From Paragyromitra xinjiangensis (taxonomy: Eukaryota > Ascomycota > Pezizomycetes > Pezizales > Discinaceae), in the NCBI GenBank assembly GCA_038503065.1, contig JBCAMK010000012.1, positions 1,178,001 through 1,242,000 of the forward strand: DNA of 64,000 bases, read 5' to 3'. Positions 12,108 to 24,139 of this stretch are shown piece after piece (positions within the stretch are counted from its first letter, which is position 1; every line of letters begins with the position of its first letter). A model generated the notes under the pieces. That model did not search any database. It had not been told where the DNA came from and was given only the letters and a program-made list of their open reading frames with translations. The translations under genes were made by a program, and so were the position numbers.

Positions 12108-13270
12108 TCACCGAGACGGCTGGTTCCCAGCCGGGCGGTCAGAATGTCTAGGCGCGGCTGAAGCTGAAGCAGATCCCTCAGGTGGCGCGCCAGAACCATT
12201 TCCTTCCAACAGATCCAAGCATTCCTGGATCGCTACACATGGTCCGTGAGTCAATAAATTGTGCCTAAATAGGAAGAAAAAAAGCAATTATTCGCAACTC
12301 ACCACCCAATATCTCTTCCTCCCAAACCCCCATTTGGTAGTCTACCAGGCCGTGCCTCTCCATGGAATCGCACAACGCAATCAACTCCCGTCCCATCCTC
12401 TCAAGCATATCCTCCCGAATAATTTCCCGTGGGGGCAGAGGCGCCTGGCCCGTAGCGTTGGATTCGGTGATCATCTCCTTCTCCTTTTGCAGTACCACCA
12501 ACCAGCAAGTGTTGAATTCATTCCACAACCTTGTTCTGTCTCCGTATAATTCCTGTTCGTCACGCACTAACCCTGTCACTGTTTCTCAGCCAAATTACTA
12601 AACAACTCTTTGCCTGCGCGCACTAGCAAAAAAGAGAGAAAAATTGTTGCATACCTAACTCAACAGCATTTGATAACAGCCAGTCGGAAATCGTGAGGAG
12701 GGATGTCCCCGCTTCACCCAATCGCCCGTCTTGCATGTTCTGAAACGTACGTTTCAAAGCATTTTGGTATTGATTGTAGGCATCATCCAGGGCAGCGGCG
12801 TGATGTTGCTGTGCAAATTCGCCATCTTCAGGTACCGGTTCTGGCACAGCGGACTGATTCAATTCCGGCAGATTAGAAGCATACGTATGTGGGAGACGGC
12901 TCGCTGCCGGGCTGTAGTGAGTATACGAAGGGCTTGAAAATTGGGAGGAGGACTGATGATGAGGGGCCGACGTTGGTGAATCTCCGTAATACGTGGAGGG
13001 TCCAGAAAATTGACTTGACAGTACCTCTATTGCAGCACTTTGACGTGGTGGATAAGGTTGAACCGGCGCATAATTCTGGCCCTGCGCTGACTGAGGTATG
13101 CTATATTGTATATGATTTGGGGTGTAGGGATATTGTTGCCGGTGTTGGGGCTCTTGGGCATAGTCCGTCTGATAACTTATGGGGTTGAGCAAAGGTTGAC
13201 TCCCATATGGTGGTTGTGGCTCGTCCCCATGGCGCGCAGACGGTGGGCGATCCCGATCACTTCCTTCCAT
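12108..13270 (-). CDS. Conserved Pezizomycotina protein, function unknown
   Basis: Three exons, 12655-13270, 12303-12572 and 12108-12232, give 336 aa. I chose the Met at 13270 because the sequence downstream (MEGSDRDRPPSARHGDEP) is typical of a disordered fungal N-terminus. The open frame continues upstream to 13426, so a longer form is possible. The first 180 residues are Pro/Gln/Tyr/Ser-rich and disordered. The rest is helical and looks like the conserved core: ALKRTFQNMQDGRLGEAG, ISDWLLSNAVELGLVRDE, LWNEFNTCWLVVLQKEKEM, MERHGLVDYQMGVWEEEIL and ECLDLLEG. I recognise this from unnamed proteins of other filamentous ascomycetes and know of no assigned function. No transmembrane segment or catalytic motif is visible. 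Confidence 0.88.
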
Positions 13271-16200
13271 GCCCCTCAATGTGAAGAATCCACTATCCTG
13301 CCCGACAAACTGATTATGGTACGTCGTTGCCGCAGAAGCAGCAGGCAAAAGAAGGGCTGTCGTCGACGTCACTTTGATGGTATTTGGGAGTATTGTGTTG
13401 AAGGTGTTGCATGCAGATACCTGCACGGCTTTTCTTAGTCGCAGTGGTATGTCTTTTCGAAGATGGCAAGAGGCAGGAGTGAGAACTTTATTGAGAAGAA
13501 GCAGAAAGTAAAGTTTTCGGGAGTGAAGAAGTAGTTCTTATTCAACAAGAGTTGCTATGGGGGTCCTGATCGCTTGAAAGAGTGCCGGAGAGCTTATATG
13601 TATGCAAGTGGAAGTGACCTTGCACACACAATGACGAATCCCGTGCTGATGACCTAACAACCAGCAATCCAAGGAAGGGCTAGAGGGGCTCTGTTGCTAA
13701 TATCGAAGGATCAGTGTGTGCGACTATGTGTTGTCTCTCAGATCTGCCCTTGCTCTTCCTTTCCAGAGTTCCTTGGGACGTAATGTTCTGGAACACAAGC
13801 GCAAAAAGGTTGATGCTTGGAGATGAGGGGGGATGGAGGAGGAAGGATGTCCGGTGGTCACGAACTATGAAGGCCGTCTCCGTCCGTCTTGGTGACTCTA
13901 CTAGGTCAGTTTATTTTTTTTTAGCTCAGGGACCTCGGACGCCCGATTGGTTAGAAAAGCGAATTTGATATAGCTGGCCCCCAGAGGGAAAAAGAAAAAA
14001 GGGCACGAAAACGAATGAATGGGGATGAAAGTAAAGGAGATACAAGACGTGGAGTGGGGCCTGCCCTACTTGAGATGAGTATGAGGATGAGGCTGCGGGT
14101 GTGGATTGGGGGGGGGTGAGGGGGTGGACGAGGAAATAGCCTCAGACACTAGATTTCCAGATCTGGAGCTAAGTATGCAGCCGTAGTTATGTATGCAGCT
14201 AGCGGAGCAGCTATACTATGTACAGGTTTAGGATCGGGGGGTCAGGTTTCCTGCAGGAGGCTTGTCCGGGGAATTATTAGGGTCCCAGTAAGTGGGAGCA
14301 AAGATGCAGAAGCTACGGTAGGCAGAAAAATAAGGACGGCGAGATGAAATGAGACTTTGAGCAGTCATCCCCGAGCTGTGGATGGAACAGTCGACAAGCA
14401 TTTCCGGGGATCAGTGGAAAGCCAGGCGGGATGTGAAAGGGGCGGGAAACATGTGTGGAGAGGTTAAGAATGCAAGATCGTGAATGAGGGGAAGGAGAAA
14501 CCCTTCGGATGAACAGAAAAAAAACAACCAGAGCTGCAAGGGCGCCTCATCAGATGAGACGATTATGACTGGTGATGAGATGGATGTTGATCCCGCGACC
14601 AACAACATCACCAGCAGCAAGCAAATACAACATCATGAAATTCACTCCATACGAGAGGGAGATCTCTGCCAACGAAGCTATCACGCTGAATGGAAACAGC
14701 GGAACATTACCAGCAGAGCAGAGATCGACGGTGTCTATCCAGGTCCGCCGGCACCGTGGGAGGTTCGAGCCCTGAGCATCTGGGAATTCTGAGTCTTGGT
14801 ACCTTTTCCCTGGAAGTCCGTCTAAAACAAGTTCCACTGACTGGCGATGTGTGTATTGAGTGATGGACAGTGACTGATCGGACAGTGAATCGCCGACTCC
14901 TCCAATAGACGCACAACCTCTAAGAATCCTGTATCGATTCCTATGCTCTGTCCCTATGTTCTGCCTCCCTTCCCGCCCTTAAGCCCAAGCCCCGTCTTCG
15001 TCTCACACCACGCACCCGACGGACAGGTTCAGGCAAGGCGAGACATCGCAAAGACGGGGAGCAGGGCTCCCTCCATGTGAGTCTCCACATCCACATCTCT
15101 GCTATTGCCGGAAATCACTAAAGCGCCTTTTCTTCCTTCGGATCAGTATGACGCAAGCAAAAATCTCGTCCGTCAGCCTAACCTTTTTACCCCTTGCTTT
15201 CATGGAACAGTGGGACGACCAGTAGTTGGTTGTGGCATGCGTACCACTGTCGTTGCTTTGTCAAACAACTGCTCCCCCATGCCCTCACGAGACAACGTGG
15301 CACTAGATGCAGGGTTCTCATCCCATCTTACGGGTCCCTGCTAGGACTACATTAGGGTAACACTCATGTCGCTTCCCGTCCATCACTGCAGATGGGAAAT
15401 CTTCAAATCTCTATTCCGAGTTCCGTTGGGCAAAGTTGGCTAGTAGCTAATAGTAGCAGCAGCGTGCTTGCGCTTATAAAAAATAAATCGACTGATGGAG
15501 CCACGCTCCCTGACGTATTTTTTCTCTCATCCTAATAAAAATGATCGCTCCCTATATTTTAACTAGATTGCGACAGTGCTCTTGAAACGTGTGGCGTTCC
15601 CAGGAGGCTGGTCGTAATGAAAGGACGAGATGCCTGGGTATGGTTGCGAAGTCGTCTGATGATCCTGATCAGATACAGTCATTGGTGTGCCGAGACAGAT
15701 CGCAGCACTGGGAAAGAAGAAGAGAGAGCGAGAGCCAGGGAACGAGAAACAACCGGTCCGCTCGCTCGCATCCCACGACTCAGAAGTTACCTAGGAACAA
15801 AGTTAATCACACGAACTACAAACTTACACAGCAGGACAAAGCCCCCCCCCAGATTTAGGCGTCTCTGCATACCTTTCTCTCGCTTCATGGTTACCGTGTG
15901 TGACCTTAGTTCTATTATTGTGACTAGCACGATTCTGATCAAGATAAATATCGCGAAATTCAGGCATGCTGCGCATGAACTTAGAATTTCACAGCCATGT
16001 GCCGTATTACTCTGTTCCGAAACCACACTTACTTCTTAGGACCAGTCTTTATCTCTGTACCACCTATTCCCTCGGTACTTAGCTAAGAAGGCCGGTCGCC
16101 AAACCATCCGATCCAAAGCGTGTTTTCTAGAAACACCTGGGGCTTCTTTAATTTCCGAAATCGCGGGTCAATAACACCCCATTAGTGTTTTTGCATTGAG

Positions 16201-16830
16201 AAACATAGTGAACCATCGATTAACACTAATACTATTACCATAGTTAATTTCCACAATCTCCAAGGTCTTTGGCGAACGGCCGGGAGCTTCCGAAAATGAT
16301 ATCATTGATGCTCTCTTAGAGAAATATCATGGAAGCTTCAATCGAACGATCTCCGTAGCAGTGTGTTGTCAAAGTATTCTGGCATGGAAGATGCCGGTTG
16401 CTACTCGGTAACGCACCGAGAAAATCCATTTCTCCCGCTCCGTACATCCTTACAAGCGGGCCCGTAGCCAGATGGCGGACATATGGCATAAAGCTGACAT
16501 TTGAGCCGTTGAGTTTTTTTTCTTTTTCTTCCTTTGTTTTTCTTCGTTCCTGACATCCGTTTGCTTTCTTTTGCTTTCCACTACGGCGGTGCTAATCTAC
16601 TTCAGTCGTAAAGTACTACAGCCCACCCATGGTCGACCATCGGTAATATCCACAACCCTGTCAAGATGCGCTTAGCCTGAGATTTCCTTCATACAATTTT
16701 CTATGCAACGGTTGTCGCGACTCGCGAGTCGTGCTCGCGACATCCGGTCTGGCTGAAACAAAGAAAGGGTCAAGAAATTCGGAAACAAGAAAGAAGTGGT
16801 ATAATATCCCGACATGGAACCCAAGTTTCC

Positions 16831-16850
16831 CACAATCTTTAAAGATTGTG
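16831..16850. repeat. Perfect 20-bp palindrome
   Basis: CACAATCTTT is followed immediately by its reverse complement, with no spacer and no extension into the flanks. It could be a dimeric protein-binding site or coincidence, and it lies in non-coding DNA. Confidence 0.8.
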
Positions 16851-17276
16851 CGACGAAACCGTAATAACAATTAATGTTCGACTTCCGGCTTCAGGTACCA
16901 TACCATGGTCGCGAAACCCCACTTGTACCCGAGGTACACAGCGAAACAATCAACGCACCCCGTTTCCGATTCTGACGGGTATACGTTACTCGTTAAATTT
17001 GTTCACGTCCGTTCCGGGCTTCTTTCCCTTGTTGCGTATGTTGCATCAGTCAGCATCAGTAATGTTCGCGAGGCGGAATCGGCCTCGGTGATGTGTTTAT
17101 CGAAACCGAAGGACGGGATGGATCAATGAGGGTTTCAGCTGAACGAAGGACTCAGGACTACTTACCGTAAGGCTTAGTTCTTTGCCGGATCGACGCGAGG
17201 GAACAGTTTCGCGCATCTCTGGGGATGATACCCGTGGGTCCAGGAATTGCCTGTACCTTGAAATTCCGGTGACTAG

Positions 17277-17813
17277 CTAACAAAGTGGAACGATCACCGC
17301 GCGTGATGAGAATCTATACAAGATTGCGCATGGGCTGGTGGTGCCGAAGGCCGGAAGGGACATGATTTGAAGCCCGGTGTCGATATAATTAGAGTAGTGA
17401 TGGCTATTATGAGCGGCTAGGCATTTTACAAGCTCAACTCCTAATAAGATATCTTTTCTAAAGACCATAAAGCCCCATGGAATGGAATAGAGATGAGTGC
17501 CGGGCACTTGTGGTGGACCGCGGCTCTTGCATGCATAGCGAATTTGCTTCCGAACCATGCCGTAATTTTCCCGGCTACTGTTGAGCGCAATTGCAAGGGG
17601 GTTTGGCATTCCTACGTAACTCAGGCAATTAATTACAAGGAGGTTAATTGCTAAACCTGCAACCACTAGACCTACAATAGACTGGAGCGTGCTTAAAAAA
17701 GTCACACGATGGTACCTGGATCGGCTCCAGGTACTGCACTTTCTAAACAGCATCTGGTATCGAGTTGCTCTTCTAATTTTCGCCAAATGAGGGACCTTCA
17801 GGTGGTACAACAT
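17277..17813 (-). CDS. Doubtful open frame, 178 aa
   Basis: This is an uninterrupted 178-codon frame beginning with Met. It has a basic N-terminal 45 residues and one strongly hydrophobic stretch (about residues 48-68, SIVGLVVAGLAINLLVINC). I recognise no domain. Codon use is not clearly fungal and the surrounding region is non-coding, so it may be fortuitous or an orphan membrane protein. It is listed only because it is the longest frame in the desert. Confidence 0.15.
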   Translation of the reverse strand: MLYHLKVPHLAKIRRATRYQMLFRKCSTWSRSRYHRVTFLSTLQSIVGLVVAGLAINLLVINCLSYVGMPNPLAIALNSSRENYGMVRKQIRYACKSRGPPQVPGTHLYSIPWGFMVFRKDILLGVELVKCLAAHNSHHYSNYIDTGLQIMSLPAFGTTSPCAILYRFSSRAVIVPLC

Positions 17814-18996
17814 GCAGTTGTAACAGTATCATTTCCAAAAGAACTCAGGACTCTATAACACCAACACTCTATTGAACTATCATGTGAAAATACTAGGGGA
17901 AGGATCCGGGAAGGCCGAAGTTTACTATGGGTATACGGGTTCGATCAATTGGTTGGACAACGCATCATTAACCCTGGAGTGCTCCTTTTTGAGGGTTTAG
18001 ATGTACCATTGGCGTTGAAGATCTATAGATACACGCACTAAGCCTCGGGGCGTAGCATGCAAGGAGTCATATATCTCACATGACGTGCATAGGGTCGAGT
18101 AATAGGTATTTATGGACCCAGCAGCGTGGTGACCTATCGGCGGATGCGAATGATACCTCCAAAGGGTTTTCCTGGCCAATACACTCGAAGAAAGGGAGCG
18201 AGGAAGGGTATGGTTTTGATTAGTGTGCGAAATAATAAGATGAATATATAAATACCAAAGACAGGCGTGAAGTAGATGTTGATTAGAAGGGAGCGAGCGA
18301 GCGAATGATTCCTCATGATTGAACCCTAACCCATAGAAATGCAAGTGCGCGTGACAACCAACGAAACTCTTCCCCTGAAAAGGCTAGGAAAAAAGATATT
18401 GCGGTCATATGTACGTTTCTTTGATTTGTGGATATATTATTATTATTGTCCCGGTTTTTCATGGCTCCCCTGCGTACATGAGGTCTAGATGTCCAGTTGG
18501 TTTGCAACTTTGCGATCCAACAACAAATTCTGGTGGCAAAGCAACAGGAATCAGGGCGGAGACATGTGCGATTTAGTGACGATGGTGTTCCTGGTGTTTT
18601 GGTAGCCCTGCGCGATGAACGCTGCACGAAGATCGACGAACGTAAAATCTAGAATTAGAGGTACAGCCACTTGTGAAACGTATGAAGTGGTTCCCCACGA
18701 GTGGACTTGTTTTAATGCAGGTGCTCGATGGCGAAAAGCAGGAAGATGTTGGAACTTGGAAGTGCATATGCAATGCCCGATGTGATGGACCCCTTGAATA
18801 CCAGGCTCAAAACTTTTGAGGCTGGGGTTTGTGTGGGTGCTTAGTCAGACGCGGGGCACAATCATGTCTTTTACCCCTCTTCATTTTCACTCCACCACTC
18901 TTCTCGTCGGTTCCTCTCTCGCATCAGACATCTCTCCAATCTCCACGGCTTGCATTCTCATCAGCATACCTCTTCGTTCTTCTGCACTCTGCAAGC

Positions 18997-20807
18997 ATGC
19001 CGTTCGGAAAGATCTATACTTATCCCGTATGTTTCCGTGGAGCTGTGTTCTTTGTTCCTCCAATTTCGTGGTTGGTTTCTTGTACGGGTTGAGTCACAGC
19101 CTCATTAACGTGTTTCGAATTTTTTTTGGTAGGAAAACCCGCGTACAACTGCGCTCTTGGTTGTTGCGAAAGCAAATGGCCTTGAAATTGAGATCGTCCA
19201 CGAGGAGCCAGCCAAGGGTGTGAGTGCTGAGTATCTGAAAATCAACCCTCTCGGAAAGGTCCCCACCTTCCAGGGTGAAGATGGTTTCGTACTGCCCGAG
19301 TGCATCGCTATCGCTATCTACCGTAAGTCTTTTCAGCTTGGTATCAGGTTTCCTCCTCGTTCAATTGTTTGTTTCACTGCCTTGGATGTCTTGGCAGCTG
19401 TATTGCAAACTGTTCGTCGGGACCAAGTCTTAGTATGCATATTGTGATCCTGTACCTGAGTTCCTATGCGCTGTCGTGCATTTTTGTTTCTATTCGCAAT
19501 CATTATGTTTCCATGTTAGCTATTTGCTCATCAACCCAATAGTCACCGCCCAGAACGAAAAAACCACTCTTCTCGGAAAGACCAAGCAAGACTATGCTCA
19601 GATCCTGAGGTGGATGTCATTCGCCAACTCCGAAATTCTCTCCCCTCTTGGTGGCTGGTTCCGCCCCTTGATTGGCCGTGACCCGTACAACAAGAAGAGT
19701 GTCGATACCCACCAGGCTAGTTCCCTCAAGGCCATCGGTGTTTTAGAGAAGCACCTCCTCAGCCAGACCTACCTTGTCGGCGAGAGGTTGACACTTGCTG
19801 ATTTATTTTCGGCCGCCATCATTTCTCGCGGATTCCAATTTGTGGGTCCACACACCTGAAAATATACGAGAACTCTCCGAATTCTGACAGAAAAAAAACA
19901 ATAGGTTCTTGACAAGGAGTTCCGCAAAGCCCACCCCAACGTGACTCGTTGGTACACCTTGATTCGCAGCTTGCCAGCTTACTCTGATGTGGCCGGTGAA
20001 CTCAGTTTCATTGACCAAGCTGTTCAGTATACCCCCCCTAAGAAGGAGCCCAAGAAGCAGGAGCCCAAGAAGGAGGCCCCTAAGGCGGCCCCTAAACCTG
20101 CGGCTGATGATGAAGAAGAAGAGGACAAGCCTGCTCCTAAACCCAAGCATCCATTGGAGGCTCTTGGCAGACCTACTCTTGCTCTTGATGATTGGAAGAA
20201 GAAGTACTCCAATGAAGACACCCGCTCGGTTGCTCTTCCTTGGTTCTGGGAGAACGTCAAGCCTGAGGAGTACTCTATCTGGAGGGTTGACTACAATTAC
20301 CCCGAGGAGCTGACCAAAGTTTTCATGTCATGCAATCTTATTGGGTGAGTCGCTGAATCGTCGCTGTAACTGTTCATGAATTTTAAAGTTGATGATTTCT
20401 TTTTCTAGTGGTTTCTTCAACCGCCTGGAGGCTTCCCGCAAGTACCTCTTTGGTTCCGCGTCTGTCTATGGAGAAGATAACGCTTCCGTCATCACTGGAG
20501 CCTTCCTTGTTCGTGGGGATGAGCACCTCCCCGCTTTCGATGTCGTAAGTTTACCCGAGATCTGTAGTATCCTTGTGCAACATACTGATGGTTATGACAG
20601 GCCCCCGACTTCGAGAGCTACACTTTCACCAAGCTTGACCCTGCTAATCCCGCCGACAAGGAGTTCGTTAATGATGTGTGGTCATGGGACAAGCCTGTAA
20701 CTATTGGCGACAAGGTTTGTACTTCGCTTTTGCATCCTTTCTCGATCTAGCGCTAACCTAGTTGTGATTAGACCTACAACTTTGCCGATGGAAAGGTTTT
20801 CAAATAA
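18997..20807 (+). CDS. tef4: Translation elongation factor 1B subunit gamma (eEF1Bgamma)
   Basis: Seven exons, 18997-19026, 19133-19322, 19543-19841, 19905-20344, 20409-20544, 20601-20714 and 20772-20807, give 414 aa, the usual family length. The protein is the structural subunit of the eEF1B guanine-exchange complex that recycles eEF1A. It begins MPFGKIYTYP with a glutathione-S-transferase-like N-terminal domain (about residues 1-80, including NPLGKVPTF) and a GST C-terminal helical domain (about 85-200, QNEKTTLLGKTKQDYAQILR, GERLTLADLF). A Lys/Pro/Glu-rich linker (about 215-250) joins this to the conserved EF1G domain (HPLEALGRPTLALDDWKKKYSN, ALPWFWEN, SIWRVDYNYPEEL, DVWSWDKPV, ending TYNFADGKVFK). 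The CT-rich leader just before the ATG suits strong expression. Confidence 0.97.
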
Positions 20808-22004
20808 GTAATCGTGGGGAAAAAAAGGAAAAGTTTGTTTTTTTACTGTTAGCTACTTAGATGGACCAATTTCATACATAGTTAGCTGCAGGTAACGAAT
20901 GGTAAAAAATGAATCATACGTAAATTTATTTCAATACGGACCTGAACGCTTGTGATCTTGTTATGTCATAGCTTATCACTCGTGTGGCTATAGTAGAAAT
21001 TAGCGAGGCTAGCGTGGTGCTTATAGCTCTAGTAGCTGTAAGATATTAGAGTACGTTGCCTGATGAGAAGAACTAGGAGGTTTGGGTTGAGTGTAGCTTG
21101 CTAAGCGAATAATAGCGGCTTTTGTGGTATAATCTTCTTTACCCGAAGCATCCACAATCAAGAATCTTTAGTAAGTCTGTTCCTGTAAAGATTATCTACC
21201 GGTTACCTCTGTTGCCTGTTGAGCTGATAGCCTGTAATTGACACCACTTTAATTTCATAGCTTAACTTGTGGAATTGACCTAGAATTTTTGTCGGATTGT
21301 TTTCCAGGGTTCAATTTCAGAGTAAGTGCCTTCCCCCACACACACTGAGGCACAAAACAGAGTGATCGATCATGATGACGATCCTGGCCTTGACCACTTT
21401 ATCATGTTTATGAGACCTTGATAAACTCTTCCGCATGATGGGTGGATTTGTGGTTGGGTACAACCTGGCACTTGACTGGGAGACTATGGGTGTTTTCCAA
21501 AGGGCTTGCTATTCGCGAGTGATAACTCGTGTTGGTGGTGGATGGATATTTCATTGGGTATATCCAACTACCTGGGTTATAGTACGATTCTCACGTGTTT
21601 TCACGAGTATTAAAGCTGTATTATTTAAACTGGCTTACCTATTTGCTGCCACTTGAAGGTGGATGTGTGTAAGGTTGGTCTAAGTTTTAGTCTTGTTTGG
21701 GACGGACTTGATGAGGGGAGTCTGGTGTAATGGTTAAAATAATTAAGTAGATATGGGATTTGCGAGACTTCATTAGATTTTGCCGGGGTTATATTGATTG
21801 TAGCCCTCTTGAGAAAGCACTGATAGATAGATTGGTTTCCACTCCGAAATTGGTTAGATATCTATGGAAGAAAGACTATTGATTTGTAAAGAAAAGCAAA
21901 TTTAAGTTAAGCAATACCAAGATGCAGCAGTGCTTTTGCTCTACCGCTTGCTATGTTCCGGGAATTTAATGTTTGTCTATTCATCTTTTATCTGGCTCTC
22001 TGTT
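20808..22004. other. Intergenic, no gene seen
   Basis: This lies between the convergent 3' ends of eEF1B gamma and the next minus-strand gene. It is AT-leaning. The short frame at 21435-21656 has no domain signal. No repeat or RNA gene was recognised. Confidence 0.55.
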
Positions 22005-23427
22005 TTAGACACCGATATGTATATTCAAGACATATGAGTCAGCCACTTCCTTCCTGAGGGACTCAGTGAGTCCCATAACGGGTATTTTTGTTTTCGAGAT
22101 GTGACCAAATGTTTTCATTGTGCCGTCGGGAGCCCATGGTGAGTTTTTGTAGAAATCATCTAGGGAACCTCGCATGTCTTCCTGAAGACCGAGTTGGTTA
22201 TCCGTGAAGCGACGTACAACGTACTTGAAGTAGAAACCTGATAGTAGACGAGTATTAGTCTTTGCGTCCGTCTCTCCACAGCTTTCTTTCACTTGATGGT
22301 CTCGAACGTACCTATAGGAGGGTCCTCCGTTGAAACAACTTTCATGGCAACCCCTAACGCTTGTAGCACTTTCCAGTCTAGAAGCGGGAGACAAACAGTT
22401 AGTCATAATCTTAGCTAGGGAGGTTGTAATCCGAGAAAAGTTACAATTAGTGTATGTGTAAGTGACGAGTGTGGCCACCTCTGAGGTTGCTTGCGTGAAG
22501 CCACCATCAGGCAACTGTATTTGGTCTATAGGGCGTTAGCTCTAGAGCCTACAGAAGTGTGAATAGGTGCACAAACTTGAGGCAGCAGGAAGTTCTTCTG
22601 GTTTCCATTCCTTGCTCTCACCATCTGGGTCAACCATGGCATTGTCCCCGTGCCATTCGACTACCTTCCAACTATGATTCTTGTCCCAGTTGTAGATGTT
22701 TACCGTCAAATAATAAGGCCTATATACGAAATCGATAGCAAATGAGACCATTATGCTAGCAGCAAGCCCAGCAGCGAAACCTAGGGTGCCACAGATGAGC
22801 TTCATCGCTTGGCCGCGGGTCATAAGTCCCCATGTAACGATTTTATCGGCCGTAAATACTAGAGCTTGTTTCAGGGCTGTGCCATGGACTAAGCCTCTAA
22901 GTCTTCCCTGCATGAAACCTCCTATGACGAGGACGGCTATACTGCCGAGGGCAACGGTTTTACCATCAAAGGAAGGAATGTTTTTCCAAACCCGTGTTAC
23001 AATGTCCAGGAATTTCGAGTTCTTTGAGTACAAGCCAAACTGAATGGTACATGTAGTTTCGTCGCCAGGGGTCTCGACCTCCATCACCCAGAGCCAGCCG
23101 TAGGCACTTGCGCATAGGTAATATGGCTTATTGGTGGATTTGTTAATGACTTCTTTAAAAGCGCTGGCGCCTTCATTCTTGATTGCGTTTAGATTTGGCT
23201 TGAGGTCTTCGGAAATTTTCTTCCTTGCGCTTCGGATGGTATTGATGTCGCCATTTTGAATGGAGTGTCTCATGTCGGCTGAAAAAAACTGTCCATGAGC
23301 GCCGCTGCCTATGGCCCGTAGGTCTGTGGTCTTTGTTAGGGACATATGGTTTGGGAGTTTGGGAGCGCATACTGGGGTCATTTTTATCAAATAGCTTCGT
23401 GACGGTATCCGGAAGATTAAACCTCAT
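22005..23427 (-). CDS. Unrecognised protein with a central hydrophobic hairpin
   Basis: Five exons, 23373-23427, 22577-23323, 22445-22525, 22312-22377 and 22005-22237, give 393 aa. All phases agree and three introns carry clear CTAAC branch sites, so this is a real gene. Starting at the ATG at 23427 (ACAATG context) needs a 49-nt first intron; an unspliced start at 23390 or 23345 is the alternative. The first 75 residues are polar and helical. Next comes a strand-rich segment with Tyr/Trp (YYLCASAYGWLWVMEVETPG), two hydrophobic segments at about 142-159 and 192-217 separated by about 32 basic residues, then another strand-rich part (YYLTVNIYNWDKNHSWKVVEW) and a mixed C-terminus. The flanking strands resemble each other, as if one beta-rich fold were interrupted by a membrane hairpin. 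This could be a membrane-inserting effector or an orphan membrane protein. I recognise no family and assign no function. Confidence 0.7.
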
Positions 23428-24139
23428 TGTGGGAATATGTAGGTATTAGATGGAGCTCCAGCAGTTTATCTTGGGATCTGTGCAGGAGTAACGTGGGGGT
23501 TTTGTGTGAAGCTTTCCGAGCTCTGAAGTAGGAAGATAGTGGGGAAGGTTTTATCTTTCGTAATAAGCCAGCACAGTGTGAGGCTCTGTATCCTACCTAC
23601 CATTAACGATTCGCAAAATTCCCGCATGTTATTTGTACCGTTATAGTGGATGCCTGAACGAGAGTTTTCAGCTCATTGGCTGGGTCTGAGCAACCAATTG
23701 GCACTGAGGTTGGCTCTTTCTCTGCCTATCCTTTCGTATTGTTTTGAGATAGGAAACGACAGTGGAATACGCCTAGCGAATCATCGGCTCTAATCACACG
23801 TTAGGTCACTTAGGACTTTGGTGCTTTTGCTCCGTAGCGGGGGATTGTATGTCGATTCGATTATTTAATGCTAGCTTTGAGAAGTTGGTGTGCAAAGACT
23901 TTTGGGATGCGGTTGTAGTGAAGCAATCATAGTCATACGATATCACTCGAAGTTACCAGTAGTGAACGGCTGTAGTAGTAGTAGTAGTAATTCGTTTACG
24001 TATCCAACCCTGTGGGTTATGGCGGCACAACGGCTGTGGTGATGTATGGACTGAGCAAATACGGTGTCCAATTTCTAGAACAACTCATCGCCATCTAATA
24101 ACGGAAAAGAAGTGATTAAATTGTATCGAAAAACCAAAA
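23428..24139. other. Intergenic between two minus-strand genes
   Basis: This holds the upstream region of the orphan gene and the 3' flank of RRP36. A short GTA/TAG trinucleotide run lies at about 23974-23988. Nothing else was recognised. Confidence 0.6.

Larger units (their letters stand above)
13271..18996. other. 5.7-kb stretch without a recognisable gene
   Basis: No conserved coding region could be assembled on either strand. The first few hundred bases are upstream of the minus-strand gene, and the last few hundred lead into eEF1B gamma with CT-rich sequence (about 18860-18990). The stretch contains a perfect 20-bp palindrome and one 178-codon minus-strand frame, listed separately. No terminal inverted repeats, transposase motifs or tRNA were seen. 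Confidence 0.5.

Noticed and set aside
14745..14785. GGTTCGAGCCC resembling a tRNA T-loop / B box
   Set aside because: No T-stem, anticodon arm or acceptor stem can be folded around it.
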